DNA from: Bradyrhizobium yuanmingense
Lineage (GTDB): Bacteria; Pseudomonadota; Alphaproteobacteria; Rhizobiales; Xanthobacteraceae
Reading direction: 5' to 3'
Assembly (NCBI RefSeq): GCF_900094575.1
Contig: NZ_FMAE01000001.1
Coordinates: 930,001 to 994,000 of the forward strand
DNA length: 64,000 bases
The notes beneath the pieces were generated by a model. It saw only the letters and a program-made list of their open reading frames with translations, ran no database searches and had not been told where the DNA came from. Position 1 is the stretch's first letter. Every line of letters begins with the position of its first letter. The position numbers and the translations under genes are program-made. This document shows, one piece after another, positions 41,617 to 51,061 of the stretch.

Positions 41617-42360
41617 TCACGCAAAGACGCGCGGGCGCAGCCCGGCATGAAACCAGGTAATCATGGAATAGATGTCGTAGACCGGCAGCCCCACCTCGGC
41701 CTGAAGTGCTGCGGCATAAGGCGGCATGTTGGTGCATTCGAGCACGATGGCGCCGACATCCGGATGCTTGGCAACGAGCTCCTTGCCGGCCTCGACCACG
41801 TCGCGCTCGGCTTGCGCGATATCCATGTCGTCCTTCTCGGCCTTGATCAGGACGCGGAAGAACTCCTTGCCGCTCTCGGTGCCGACCAGCGGCGTGTCGA
41901 GCGGCACGCCGGCGCCTTCGAGATGGGCCGGTGTCAAGGTCGAGCCCGACACCGTGACGAGGCCGACGCGCTTGCCGGGCGGCAGGGTCGCCTGCACCCA
42001 CGGCACCTGCATCAGCGAGGAGGTCGCGACGGGAACGCCGACGGCCGCCGCGATCTCCTTCTGGAACAGCGAGAGGAAGCCGCAATTGGTGGTGATGGCC
42101 TCCGCTCCCAGCCGCACCAGATCCTTGGCCGCATCGATGAAGTCGGGCAAGAGGCCGGCCGCGCCCTTCAGCACGACCTTTTCCGGCGAGGCGCCGCTCA
42201 CCACGCGATAGAGCACCGGGAATGGCCAGGTCGTGCCGTTGCCCATGTCGCCGGGAATGCGGGGAAAGCGCGCCTCCAGCATCAGGATGCCGAGCGGCGC
42301 GCCGTAGATGGCCTTGCCGCCACGGGCGATGCGGGAGGACGAGCTGGCTGAGGTGGTCAT
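41617..42360 (-). CDS. Aspartate/glutamate racemase family protein
   Basis: A 247-residue protein with the Asp/Glu/hydantoin racemase fold. The two active-site Cys are seen in ITTNCGFLSLFQ and in VLECTNMPPYAAALQ. The N-terminal part, IYGAPLGILMLEARFPRIPGDMGNGTTWPFPV, is typical of a subgroup often linked with amino-acid or hydantoin catabolism. It lies 10 bp after the D-amino-acid dehydrogenase-like gene; producing or using a D-amino acid fits that partner. Confidence 0.87.
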   Translation of the reverse strand: MTTSASSSSRIARGGKAIYGAPLGILMLEARFPRIPGDMGNGTTWPFPVLYRVVSGASPEKVVLKGAAGLLPDFIDAAKDLVRLGAEAITTNCGFLSLFQKEIAAAVGVPVATSSLMQVPWVQATLPPGKRVGLVTVSGSTLTPAHLEGAGVPLDTPLVGTESGKEFFRVLIKAEKDDMDIAQAERDVVEAGKELVAKHPDVGAIVLECTNMPPYAAALQAEVGLPVYDIYSMITWFHAGLRPRVFA

Positions 42361-42370
42361 GGGTAGGCTC

Positions 42371-43636
42371 TCAGAGGAAACGATCGGGCGCGAACGGCGC
42401 GAGCGGAATTTCCGGCGCCTTGCCGCTCACGAGCTGGGCGACGAGACGGCCGGTGCGGGCCGAGCCAACCAGGCCGACATGGCCGTGGCCGAAAGCATAG
42501 ACGATATCGCGCGAGGCGCGCGAATAGCCGATGCAGGGCCGTCCGTCCGGCATGCTCGGGCGATGGCCGAACCACGTCTTGACGCGCGAGGCCGGAATGT
42601 CCTTCGGCAGTTTCGGAAACATGCTGACGAGGTGGTTGCGCAGGATCTCGGCGCGCTTCCAGTTCGGAGCGGCCTCGAGGCCGGCGATCTCGACCGTGCC
42701 GGCGGCACGCAGGCCCTTGTTGGTCCAGTTCACCACCAGCTTGGCGTCGGAGGCCATCATCGAGCTGCGCGGACCTGTTTCCGGATTCTCGATCACGACA
42801 TGATAGCCGCGCTCGGTCTCGAGCGGCAGCGGATCGCCGACCGACGCGGCGAGCTGCTTCGAGCGGGCACCGGCCGCGACTACCGCGGCATCGCAGGCAA
42901 TCTCGCCGGTCTCGGTGACGACGGCGACGAGCTTATCGCCGTTGAGCTTCAACCCGGTCGCCTTGGCGCGCACGTGCTTGGCGCCGCTGGCAATCGCATA
43001 ATTGGCGAGCGCAGCAACATAAGCGCCGGGATCGCGGCAGCGTCCGGCCTCCTCCACCACGACGCCAAAGGTGTAGCGCGGATCCAGGTCCGGCTCACGC
43101 TGGCGCATTTCGTCGGCATTGAGCTCCAGCCATTCGACGCCGACCTTCTTGCGCAGGCGCCAGCCGAGATCATTGTCGAAATTGCCGCGCGAGGTGAACA
43201 CGTGCATCACGCCGTTGCGCTCGATCAGGTCGGGGACGCCGGCTTCTTCCGCGAGCTTCCTGTGCAGCAGCGGCGCGTCCTTCAGGAGATCGCGCAGCGC
43301 GAACGCCGTCGTCTCGACCCGCGCCGCGGTCCAGCCCGACAGCAGATACTTGATCAACCAGGGCAGCGCCTTCGGCAGGTACGACCAGCGGATCGCGAGC
43401 GGGCCGAGCGGGTCCAAGAGATAGCCCGGCACCTTTTTCCAGACGCCCGGCTCCGCCGGCGGGATCACCGAATGCGACGACAGCCAGCCGGCATTGCCAT
43501 AGCTCGCCGCCTGTTCGCCGCCAGGCTCGCCGGGATCGATCAGCGTGACGCGATGGCCCTCGCGCAGCGCCTCGATGGCGCTGATCACACCGATCGCGCC
43601 GGCTCCGATGATGGCGACGTGGCGGCCTTCAGGCAT
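42371..43636 (-). CDS. D-amino-acid dehydrogenase-like FAD oxidoreductase
   Basis: A 421-residue DAO-superfamily flavoprotein resembling DadA. The FAD motif is HVAIIGAGAIGVISAIEALREGHRVTLID, followed by ASYGNAGWLSSHSVIPPAEPGV, and the C-terminus has WFGHRPSMPDGRPCIGYS and YAFGHGHVGLVGSARTGRLVAQLVSG. DadA enzymes deaminate D-amino acids to 2-oxo acids and pass electrons to the respiratory chain. It starts 4 bp after the TPP-enzyme gene and is followed by the racemase gene after 10 bp. The exact substrate is not known. Confidence 0.9.
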   Translation of the reverse strand: MPEGRHVAIIGAGAIGVISAIEALREGHRVTLIDPGEPGGEQAASYGNAGWLSSHSVIPPAEPGVWKKVPGYLLDPLGPLAIRWSYLPKALPWLIKYLLSGWTAARVETTAFALRDLLKDAPLLHRKLAEEAGVPDLIERNGVMHVFTSRGNFDNDLGWRLRKKVGVEWLELNADEMRQREPDLDPRYTFGVVVEEAGRCRDPGAYVAALANYAIASGAKHVRAKATGLKLNGDKLVAVVTETGEIACDAAVVAAGARSKQLAASVGDPLPLETERGYHVVIENPETGPRSSMMASDAKLVVNWTNKGLRAAGTVEIAGLEAAPNWKRAEILRNHLVSMFPKLPKDIPASRVKTWFGHRPSMPDGRPCIGYSRASRDIVYAFGHGHVGLVGSARTGRLVAQLVSGKAPEIPLAPFAPDRFL

Positions 43637-43640
43637 CGCC

Positions 43641-45302
43641 CTAAGCCTTCACCGCCGAGACAAAATCCTTGCCGACCGAGATCGCCCTGGGATCGATGAT
43701 GCAATGGAGGATCGACGGCTTGCCCGAGGCGAGCGCGCGCTCGAACGCGGGGGCGAACTCCTCGGTGCGCTCGACGCGCTCGCCATGGCCGCCGAACGCC
43801 TTGGCATACATCGCAAAGTCCGGGTTCTTGAGTTGGGTGCCGACGACGCGGCCCGGATAGTCGCGCTCCTGGTGCATGCGGATGGTGCCGTATTGCGCAT
43901 TGTCGATGATGATGACGATCAGCGGCGCATCGTACTGCACGGCGGTGGCGAATTCCTGGCCGTTCATCAGGAAGCAGCCGTCGCCCGCAAACGCGACGAC
44001 GACGCGATCCGGGTATTGCCGCTTGGCCAGCACGCCCGCCGGCACGCCGTAACCCATCGAGCCCGAGGTCGGCGCGAGCTGGGCGGCAAAGCTGTGGAAG
44101 CGGTGATGGCGGTGGATCCAGCCGGCATAGTTGCCGGCGCCGTTGCAGACTATCGCGTCCTTCGGCAGGCGGTCACGCAGCCAGGTCATCACCTCGCCGT
44201 ACTGGAACCTGCCCGGCAGCTCGCGCGCCTTCCCGGTCCAGGCCAGATAATCGGCGTGCGCCTTGGCGGCCTCGCCCTTCCAGGCCACCGCGCCCGAAGG
44301 TTTCAGCGTCTCGACGGCGGCTGCGAAGGCGGCCGGCGTCGCCTGGATCGCCAGATCAGGCTGATAGATGCGGCCGAGCTCTTCGGAGCCCGGATGGACA
44401 TGGACCAGCTTCTGCTTCGGATTGGGAATGTCGAGCAGCGTGTAGGACGAGGACGGCATCTCCGACATGCGGCCGCCGATCAGCAGGAGCACGTCGGCAT
44501 TGTCGATGCGCGCCTTCAGGCCGGGGCTCGGCCCGATGCCGAGGTCGCCGGCATAATGCGAATGGTCGGCGTCGATCAGCGAGGCCCGACGGAACGAGGT
44601 CGCGACCGGCAGGTCGAACCGCTCGGCGAAGCGCGCGATGCTCTTGGCCGCCTCGTCGGTCCAGCGCGAGCCGCCGAGAATGACGAGCGGCGCCTTGGCG
44701 CCGGCCAGCATGGCGCCGAGCTTTTCGATATCGGCCGGCGCCGGCCAGCTCACGGCAGGCTCGATGCGCATGGCATCGGCGACGGCCGCGGTCTCGGTCA
44801 GCATATTCTCCGGCAGCGCGATCACGACGGGGCCGGGGCGGCCCTGCATGGCGACGCGGAAGGCACGCGCCACCAGCTCCGGAATGCGGTCGGGGCGATC
44901 GATCTCGACCGCCCATTTCGCCATCGAGCCGAACACCGCCTTGTAGTCGAGCTCCTGGAACGCCTCGCGCTCGCGCATGCCGGTGTCGACCTGGCCGACG
45001 AACAGGATCATCGGGGTCGAATCCTGCATCGCGATGTGGACGCCGTGGCTGGCATTGGTGGCACCGGGGCCGCGGGTGACGAAGCAGACGCCCGGCCGCC
45101 CCGTGAGCTTGCCATAGGCTTCCGCCATCATCGCCGCGCCGCCTTCGGCGCGGCAGATCACGACGTCGATCGGGCTGTCATGCAGCGCATCGAGCGCCGC
45201 CAGATAGCTCTCGCCCGGCACGCAGGTGACGCGCTCGACGCCCTGGGCGACGAGCTGATCGATCAGGATCTGGCCCCCGGTGCGGGTGTTGCGAATGGTC
45301 AT
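43641..45302 (-). CDS. Thiamine-diphosphate-dependent enzyme (acetolactate synthase/decarboxylase family)
   Basis: A 553-residue three-domain TPP enzyme. The activating Glu is E53 in RAEGGAAMMAEAYGKLTG; the TPP/Mg motif is GDGCFLMNGQEFATAV...NAQYG at about 430-460. FVTRGPGATNASHGVHIAMQDSTPMILFVGQV is the family pattern. It differs from true IlvB in lacking the usual FAD-region motif that I would expect, so a 2-oxo acid decarboxylase is as likely as an acyloin synthase. First gene of the leftward operon with DadA-like, racemase and SDR genes. Confidence 0.9.
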   Translation of the reverse strand: MTIRNTRTGGQILIDQLVAQGVERVTCVPGESYLAALDALHDSPIDVVICRAEGGAAMMAEAYGKLTGRPGVCFVTRGPGATNASHGVHIAMQDSTPMILFVGQVDTGMREREAFQELDYKAVFGSMAKWAVEIDRPDRIPELVARAFRVAMQGRPGPVVIALPENMLTETAAVADAMRIEPAVSWPAPADIEKLGAMLAGAKAPLVILGGSRWTDEAAKSIARFAERFDLPVATSFRRASLIDADHSHYAGDLGIGPSPGLKARIDNADVLLLIGGRMSEMPSSSYTLLDIPNPKQKLVHVHPGSEELGRIYQPDLAIQATPAAFAAAVETLKPSGAVAWKGEAAKAHADYLAWTGKARELPGRFQYGEVMTWLRDRLPKDAIVCNGAGNYAGWIHRHHRFHSFAAQLAPTSGSMGYGVPAGVLAKRQYPDRVVVAFAGDGCFLMNGQEFATAVQYDAPLIVIIIDNAQYGTIRMHQERDYPGRVVGTQLKNPDFAMYAKAFGGHGERVERTEEFAPAFERALASGKPSILHCIIDPRAISVGKDFVSAVKA

Positions 45303-45509
45303 GTCGGCTCCCTCAGGACTTCGGCGATGCGCACTTGTTCGGGAACTGGCCTAGGACAGGCCGAGAGCGTGCGCAAGATCGAAAGGCTTCGAGCAGCCTG
45401 CGCAGGCGTCATGCCCGTCCCTGCCGTTTGCACTACAGGCTCTACCATGATGGCGAGGGTCGAAATCTTCGTCTACGATCCGGCCGAACCAAATCGTCGG
45501 GAGCACCGA

Positions 45510-46199
45510 ATGCAAACCATTGGCCTGATCGGCGGCATGAGCTGGGAGAGCACCGCGCTGTACTACAAGCTCGTCAACGAGCGGGTCCGCGACCGCATGG
45601 GCAAGCTGCATTCGGCCCCGCTTCTGATGTATTCCTACGATTTCGAGCAGATCAAGCAGATGCAATATGCCGGCCGCTGGCAGGAGGCGGCGGCGAGCCT
45701 GGCGGAGGTCGCGCGGCTGCTCGAAAGTGCCGGCGCGCGGGCGATCGTGCTGTGCACCAACACGATGCATAAATTGGCGCCGGAGATCATCTCCAGCGTC
45801 AACGTTCCGTTCATCCACATCGGCGATGCGACGGCCGAGCGGATTCGCGCCAAAGGATATCGGCGGGTCGGTTTGCTCGGCACCAAGTTCACGATGGAGG
45901 AAGATTTCTACATCGACCGATTGCGCGCGCACGGTCTCGACGTCCTGGTCCCTCCCGCGGACGAGCGCGCCGAGGTGAACCGCATCATCTACGACGAGCT
46001 GTGCCTCGGGCACGTCGCCGTGCCCTCGCGCCAGCGCTACCAGGAGGTGATGGCGGCGCTCGTCGCCGGCGGCGCCGAGTGCATCATCCTCGGCTGCACC
46101 GAGATCACCATGCTGGTCGGCCCTGATGACACGTCGGTCGAGACATTCGACACCACCGCCATTCACGCCGAGACGGCCGCCGATTTCGCGATCGGGTGA
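45510..46199 (+). CDS. Aspartate/glutamate racemase family protein (YgeA type)
   Basis: A 229-residue racemase. QTIGLIGGMSWESTALYYKLVNERVRDRMGKLHSAPLLMYSYDF is the YgeA/RacX signature. Catalytic Cys positions are in IVLCTNTMHKLAPEI and IILGCTEITMLV. GGGAG precedes the ATG at 45510. It is divergent from the TPP-enzyme operon with a 207-bp spacer (no other gene seen there). The frame is open far upstream, but that part is antisense to the TPP-enzyme gene. It may be part of the same catabolic locus. Confidence 0.9.
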   Translation: MQTIGLIGGMSWESTALYYKLVNERVRDRMGKLHSAPLLMYSYDFEQIKQMQYAGRWQEAAASLAEVARLLESAGARAIVLCTNTMHKLAPEIISSVNVPFIHIGDATAERIRAKGYRRVGLLGTKFTMEEDFYIDRLRAHGLDVLVPPADERAEVNRIIYDELCLGHVAVPSRQRYQEVMAALVAGGAECIILGCTEITMLVGPDDTSVETFDTTAIHAETAADFAIG

Positions 46200-46217
46200 T
46201 TTGATCTCCTCAGCTTC

Positions 46218-46254
46218 AGCCCGTCCGGGATCGGGGTCCCTGGGGACGTGGGCT
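46218..46254. terminator. Hairpin between convergent genes
   Basis: AGCCCGTCC pairs with GGACGTGGGCT with a 2-base bulge, between the racemase stop (46199) and the permease stop (46259). A bidirectional terminator is likely, but there is no clear T-run. Confidence 0.4.
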
Positions 46255-46258
46255 GTCC

Positions 46259-47044
46259 TCACCCGCTCCGCTTCTGTCGCGCGCTCGCCAGCAGCACCAG
46301 CATGAATGAGGCCGCCGTCATCAAGGTCGAAATCGCGGCGATGGTCGGATCGATCTCGTCGCGCAGCGCGGTGAACATGCGCTTGGTCAACGGCTGATAC
46401 TGGCCGCCGGAAATGAACAGCGCGACGATGGTCTCGTCCATCGCCGAGATGAAGGCGAAGATTCCGCCCGCAACCACGCTGGACTTGATCTGCGGCAGCG
46501 TCACCGCGAAGAAGCTGCGCAGGCGGTTCATGCCGAGGCTGCGCGCCACCATCTCCTGCGCCGGATCGAAACTCTGCAGGCCCGCGAGCACCGAGATGAC
46601 GACATAGGGCAGGCCCAGCATCACGTTCGCCAGCACGAGGCCGGGCATGGTCGCGACCAGACCGACTTTGGCATAGACGAAGAAGATGCCGACGGCGGTG
46701 ATGATGATCGGCACCACCAGCGGCAACAGAAGCGCCAAGTGGATCAGCCTCATGATGCGTAGCTTCGACTGGCTGATGGCATAGGCAGCGGCCACCCCGA
46801 ACGGGGTCGCGATCACGACGGTGAGGAGGGCGACCGTCAGCGTCACCCGCGTCGCCTGCATCCAGGCGGGATTTGAGAAATATTGCTGGTACCAGCGCAG
46901 CGAAAAGGACGGTGGCGGAAAGGTGAGAAAGCGCGCGCTGGAGAACGAGATCGGCGCGATAATCAGAACGGGGAGGATCAGATAGACCAGCACCAGCGCG
47001 CTGACCACGTAGAGGGCGATCCGTGCGGGCGAGGCGCGCATCAT
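46259..47044 (-). CDS. ABC transporter permease (PotC type)
   Basis: A 261-residue inner-membrane permease with six helices. The EAA loop is seen as EMVARSLGMNRLRSFFAVTLPQIKSSVVAGGIFAFISAMDETIVALFI, typical of spermidine/putrescine-class permeases. The ATG overlaps the previous stop by 4 bp (ATGA). Last gene of the transporter operon; the longer frame in front of it lies in the other permease gene. Confidence 0.92.
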   Translation of the reverse strand: MMRASPARIALYVVSALVLVYLILPVLIIAPISFSSARFLTFPPPSFSLRWYQQYFSNPAWMQATRVTLTVALLTVVIATPFGVAAAYAISQSKLRIMRLIHLALLLPLVVPIIITAVGIFFVYAKVGLVATMPGLVLANVMLGLPYVVISVLAGLQSFDPAQEMVARSLGMNRLRSFFAVTLPQIKSSVVAGGIFAFISAMDETIVALFISGGQYQPLTKRMFTALRDEIDPTIAAISTLMTAASFMLVLLASARQKRSG

Positions 47045-47925
47045 TTCTGCCCCAACACGCGGTCGAGCGAGATGAAGCGGCTGACGACGAAGAAGATCAC
47101 GAGCACACTGATGAGCAGCACCACCGCGACCGCGCTCGCCGCCCCGAACTGGTTGTAGAGCTCGACATTGCGGCTCACCAGCATCGACACCATCACGGTG
47201 CGGCCGCCGCCGAGTAGCTCCGGCGTGATGTAGAAGCCGAGACAGAGCACGAACACCATGGTGCAGCCGGCGAGCACGCCCGGCAGCGACAGCGGCAGGA
47301 ACACGCGCATGAAGGTGAGCGACGGGCTCGCGCCCAGGCTGGCGCCGGCCTGCATGAGATCGTTGGGAATCTTCTGCATGGTGGCGTAGAGCGGCAACAC
47401 CATGAAGGGCAGCAGGATGTGCACGGTCGCAACCACCGTGCCAAAGGTGTTGTGGACCAGCGCGAGCGGCTCGGAGATCACATCGAGATAGCGCAGGAAC
47501 TGGTTGATCACGCCGGTGCGCTGCAGCAGCGCCAGCCAGGCATAGGCGCGGACCAGCACGCTGGTCCAGAACGGCAGCACGACCAGCGAGAGGATGAGGA
47601 TGCTCCACCCTTTCGGCACCGAATTGGCAAGGTAGGCCACGGGATAGCCGAGCAGCAGCGCGATTGCCGTGACCGCGAGGCTGATCTCGAAGGTCAGCGC
47701 AAAGCTGCGCCAGTAGACGTCTTCGGTGAAGACGCGGCGATAATTCTCCAGCGTGAAGCCGTCATGGTAGATCGACTGCCAGGCCAGCCAGCCCACCGGC
47801 AGCACGATCAGAGCCAGGATCACCAGCAGCGCCGGCGAGACCAGTGCCAGCATCAGGCCGTGCTCACGGCGCTGATGTTTTTGGGAGGGATCTGGCATTG
47901 AAGTCGTCAACGTTGCCTCGCTCAC
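47041..47925 (-). CDS. ABC transporter permease (PotB type)
   Basis: A 294-residue permease with six helices (start LMLALVSPALLVILALIVLPVGWLAWQSIY). The EAA-like loop is QAGASLGASPSLTFMRVFLPLSLPGVLAGCTMVFVLCLGFYITPELLGGG, typical of PotB. I take the GTG at 47923-47925, which overlaps the binding-protein stop by 4 bp; ATG 47896-47898 is the alternative and would remove nine residues. It pairs with the next permease to form the channel. Confidence 0.9.
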   Translation of the reverse strand: MSEATLTTSMPDPSQKHQRREHGLMLALVSPALLVILALIVLPVGWLAWQSIYHDGFTLENYRRVFTEDVYWRSFALTFEISLAVTAIALLLGYPVAYLANSVPKGWSILILSLVVLPFWTSVLVRAYAWLALLQRTGVINQFLRYLDVISEPLALVHNTFGTVVATVHILLPFMVLPLYATMQKIPNDLMQAGASLGASPSLTFMRVFLPLSLPGVLAGCTMVFVLCLGFYITPELLGGGRTVMVSMLVSRNVELYNQFGAASAVAVVLLISVLVIFFVVSRFISLDRVLGQK

Positions 47926-48968
47926 TTCTGCATGAAGGACGCCCAGCGCTTCTCGGCGGCTTCGCCCGCCGGCGAGGACCACCAGGCGTAGGACATCAGC
48001 GCCTGCTTGGCCGCATTGGCCGGCTCGCTCGGCAATTGCGCGGCGCGCTCGGGCTTGATCACGCTGGTCTCGAACGCCTTCGGGTTGCCCGGACCATAGT
48101 CGATGTGCAGTGGCAGATTGGCCTGGTGCACGGGATCGACGGCCTCGTTGAGGAATTTTATCGCGGTGGCGAGATTCGGCGCGCCCTTGAGGATGCAGAG
48201 CGAGGTACTCTGCAGGATGCCCTGGTTGTAGGTGAAGGCGACCTTCGCGCCTTCCTTGGCGACGGCACTGACGCGGCCATTCCAGGCCATCTCCATGTCG
48301 ACCTCGCCGTCATTGAGCAACTGCGCCGACTGCGCGCCCGAGGTCCACCACACCGTGATGTGCGGTTTGATCTCTTCCAGCTTCTTGAAGGCGCGGTCGA
48401 CGTCGAGCGGATAAAGCTTGTCCGGTGCGACGCCGTCGGCCATCAGCGCCGCCTCCAACGTTGCAAACGGATGGTTGCGCAGCGCGCGGCGGCCGGGGAA
48501 TTTCTTCACGTCCCAGAAATCGGCCCAGCTGTTCGGCGCGTCCTTCGGGAATTTCTTCTGGCTGTAGGCAAGTACGCTCGAATAGAACTCGTAGGACACT
48601 GAATAGGGGCTGCGATAGGCCTCCGGCATCGCCGCGCCGTTTGGAATCTTCGAGAAGTCGAGCTTCTCCATCAGCCCCTGTTCGCCGCCGCGCAGGCAGT
48701 TACCGGTCGGGGTGTCGACGACGTCCCAGATCGGCTTGCCGCTGCCGACCTGCGTCTTGATCGCGGGCCAGGCATCGGGAATGGAGTCCTGGTTGATGGT
48801 GATGCCGAGCTTCTTGGCGGAGGGATCGAGGATCGCCACCGTCTGCGCCTGCTGATAGGCGCCGCCCTGCGAGACGAAGGTGATCTGCTCGGCGGCATCA
48901 GCCGCGCTGGTCAGTCCGATTGCGCCCAGCAGCGCGCAGCCCAATCCAAATTTCTGCTTCATCGTCAT
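47922..48968 (-). CDS. ABC transporter substrate-binding protein (PotD type)
   Basis: A 348-residue periplasmic protein. The signal peptide is about residues 1-25 (FGLGCALLGAIGLTSAADAA), then EQITFVSQGGAYQQAQTVAI, the start of the PotD/PotF-like class. WDVVDTPTGNCLRGGEQGLMEKLDF and DYGPGNPKAFE are further landmarks. It probably binds a polyamine or a similar small cation or amino compound. GGAGGTGAGG precedes ATG 48966-48968; ATG 48960-48962 is possible. Confidence 0.9.
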   Translation of the reverse strand: MTMKQKFGLGCALLGAIGLTSAADAAEQITFVSQGGAYQQAQTVAILDPSAKKLGITINQDSIPDAWPAIKTQVGSGKPIWDVVDTPTGNCLRGGEQGLMEKLDFSKIPNGAAMPEAYRSPYSVSYEFYSSVLAYSQKKFPKDAPNSWADFWDVKKFPGRRALRNHPFATLEAALMADGVAPDKLYPLDVDRAFKKLEEIKPHITVWWTSGAQSAQLLNDGEVDMEMAWNGRVSAVAKEGAKVAFTYNQGILQSTSLCILKGAPNLATAIKFLNEAVDPVHQANLPLHIDYGPGNPKAFETSVIKPERAAQLPSEPANAAKQALMSYAWWSSPAGEAAEKRWASFMQK

Positions 48969-48989
48969 CCTCACCTCCTCCAAATGATC

Positions 48990-50297
48990 TCACTGACCGA
49001 TCGCATCGAGAAACTGGTACCAGCCGGCGACCACGCGCACGGCGGGCTCCCGCAGCGGATAGAACGGAATCGCCTTCATGCGCCGGGCGTCGAGCAGGCC
49101 GACGTCGGGCGCCTCGCCGCGCACGAAGGCGGCGAGATAGCTGCCCATCAGGCTCGACATCGCAACGCCTGCGCCGTTGTAGCCGACCGAGAAGAGCGTG
49201 CGGTCATCGAGCCGGCCGATATGTGGGACCGAGTCCAGCGTCATCGCGACGAGGCCCGACCATTTGTATGCGAGCGGGACATCGGCGAGATCGGGGAAGA
49301 TGCCGACCATCGCCTTGCGCAAGGCGTCGAATGCGGCCTGCGAATCCTGCTTGCCGAAGGCGCCGCGGCCGCCGAAGATGACGCGGTTGTCGACCATGCG
49401 GAACCAGCGCATCATGCGCTTGGTCTCGGTGTAGGTGCGCCCCGTCGGCATCAGTTTTCCCGCGAGATTGCCGGGAAGCCGCTCGGTTGCGACCATGGCG
49501 CTGCGGAACGGGATCAGCGTGCGCTGCAGATGCGCGGTGGCACCGGTCAGATCCGAATAGCTGTTGGTGGCAATGATCGCCTGCCTGGCGCGCACCGCGC
49601 CTTGCGGTGTCTCGGCAACGATGCCGTCCTTCTCGCGCCGGAGCTTGACGACCGGCGACTCCTGGAAAATCGGAACGCCGCGGCTTGCAACGCCATTTGC
49701 GAGGCCGCGCAGATAGTTCAGCGGATGGATCCCGCCCGAGCCGGGATTGAGCACACCGCCGACAAAGATCTCGGAGCCGGTCTCCTCACGCACCTGTCCC
49801 TTGTCGAGAATGCGGACCGCGGCGGAGCCCATCTCGCGCGTCATCCAGTTGGCTTCGTCGATCGCGGCCTTGAGCGTCGTCTCATTGTGCGCGGCCTTGA
49901 CCTGGCCGGTGCGCACAAGGTTCGCGCTGGTGATGCCGAATTCGGAGACGAGCTCCTCGACCATGTCGGTCGATTCATGCGCGATCTCGTACATGCGCCG
50001 CGCCATGGCGCGGCCGTGTGCGGCATCGATCTCACGGAACGAGAGGCGGAATTTTGCGGTGATCACGCCGCCATTGCGCCCGCTCGCGCCCCAGCCGGGA
50101 CGGTTGGCCTCGAGCACGACGGGGCTGAGCCCGCTCCTGGCAATGTGGTGCGCGGCGGAGAGGCCAGTGTAGCCTGCGCCGATGATCACCACATCCGCCT
50201 GTTGCTCGCCCGACAGCACGGGAAACGCGCGCGCCGGCTCCGCCGTGGCTTCCCACAGCGAATTGACGGAAGGCAGCGCGCGCCAGTCCCGTGTCAT
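48990..50297 (-). CDS. FAD-dependent amine oxidoreductase (PuuB-like)
   Basis: A 435-residue DAO-family flavoprotein. The FAD motif is ADVVIIGAGYTGLSAAHHIARSGLSPVVLEANRPGWGASGRNGG, closely like gamma-glutamylputrescine oxidoreductase, and the C-terminus has VGYNGAGVAMSSLMGSYLAAFVRG. It probably oxidises an amine or amino acid brought in by the neighbouring PotABCD-type transporter. The ATG at 50295-50297 follows the HAD gene by 14 bp; the binding-protein gene starts 21 bp after its stop. Confidence 0.9.
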   Translation of the reverse strand: MTRDWRALPSVNSLWEATAEPARAFPVLSGEQQADVVIIGAGYTGLSAAHHIARSGLSPVVLEANRPGWGASGRNGGVITAKFRLSFREIDAAHGRAMARRMYEIAHESTDMVEELVSEFGITSANLVRTGQVKAAHNETTLKAAIDEANWMTREMGSAAVRILDKGQVREETGSEIFVGGVLNPGSGGIHPLNYLRGLANGVASRGVPIFQESPVVKLRREKDGIVAETPQGAVRARQAIIATNSYSDLTGATAHLQRTLIPFRSAMVATERLPGNLAGKLMPTGRTYTETKRMMRWFRMVDNRVIFGGRGAFGKQDSQAAFDALRKAMVGIFPDLADVPLAYKWSGLVAMTLDSVPHIGRLDDRTLFSVGYNGAGVAMSSLMGSYLAAFVRGEAPDVGLLDARRMKAIPFYPLREPAVRVVAGWYQFLDAIGQ

Positions 50298-50311
50298 GCC
50301 ACAGCTCTCCG

Positions 50312-51028
50312 TTACGTCGCCGGCCCGATGGCCGCGTCGGCAAGCGCCTTCAACGTCGGATAATGGAAGTCCGGCTTGGTCAGCGTCTCCACCGCCGGCG
50401 TGCCGCCGAATCCGGCGATGCCCTGGCGGCGCTCGATCCAGCACACCTTGTAGCCGAGCTTCCGCGCGATCCCGATGTCGTGATATTGGCTCTGCGCGAC
50501 GTGCAGGATGTCGGACTGCTTGTACCCGAAGGCGGACTGGCGGCCCTTGTTGTAGGCGAAGAATTCCGGGTTCGGTTTTGCAACGCCGGTGTCGTCGGCG
50601 CAGACGGTGTCATCGAAGGGATTACCGAGCGCATGCGCGTAGCATGAGAGTGCCACGCGGTCGGCATTGGTCATCGCGACCAGGCGGAATTTTGTGCGCA
50701 GGCGCTTCAGCGCCTCGACCGAGTCCGAGAACGGCCCCCAGCGCAGCACGGCAAGCTGGAAGACGTCACAGGAGGCATCGTCCGCCGGCAGCCCGAGCTC
50801 CTTGGCGAGATAGCGGTAGACGTAGAACATCACCTCGCTGGAGCGCTCATAATGCTTGTCGCGGCCTCGCTTGTAGGATTCGAAGATCTGCTCGTCGCTG
50901 AGCTCGGCCGCCTTCTTGCCTCCGATCTTGCGCACCGCTTCAAGTACGCCGGTCTCGAAATCGATCAGGGTGCCGACGACGTCGAAGGTGAGGACCTTGA
51001 AATTGCTGAACGCGGCTTGGGTCGACAT
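50312..51028 (-). CDS. HAD family hydrolase (haloacid dehalogenase type II-like)
   Basis: A 238-residue HAD protein. The nucleophile is D16 in LTFDVVGTLIDFETG, a DxxGTL motif as in L-2-haloacid dehalogenases rather than the DxDGT of phosphatases. MTNADR (motif II), K in VAKPNPEFF (motif III) and SQYHDIGIARKLGYKVCWIERR follow. In this operon with an amine oxidoreductase the natural substrate need not be halogenated. It lies 33 bp after the ATPase gene. Confidence 0.85.
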   Translation of the reverse strand: MSTQAAFSNFKVLTFDVVGTLIDFETGVLEAVRKIGGKKAAELSDEQIFESYKRGRDKHYERSSEVMFYVYRYLAKELGLPADDASCDVFQLAVLRWGPFSDSVEALKRLRTKFRLVAMTNADRVALSCYAHALGNPFDDTVCADDTGVAKPNPEFFAYNKGRQSAFGYKQSDILHVAQSQYHDIGIARKLGYKVCWIERRQGIAGFGGTPAVETLTKPDFHYPTLKALADAAIGPAT

Positions 51029-51061
51029 ATCGCTTCTTCTCTCGGTTGAACAAGGCTGGAT

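Noticed and set aside
43545..45509. Long open extension upstream of the YgeA-type racemase (884 codons in all)
   Set aside because: It covers the antisense of the TPP-enzyme gene; the racemase family start and a GGGAG site lie at 45510.
46259..47608. A 449-codon minus frame that would give a permease with a long N-terminal extension
   Set aside because: The extension is the other permease gene read in the wrong frame; the ATGA overlap at 47041-47044 gives the real start.
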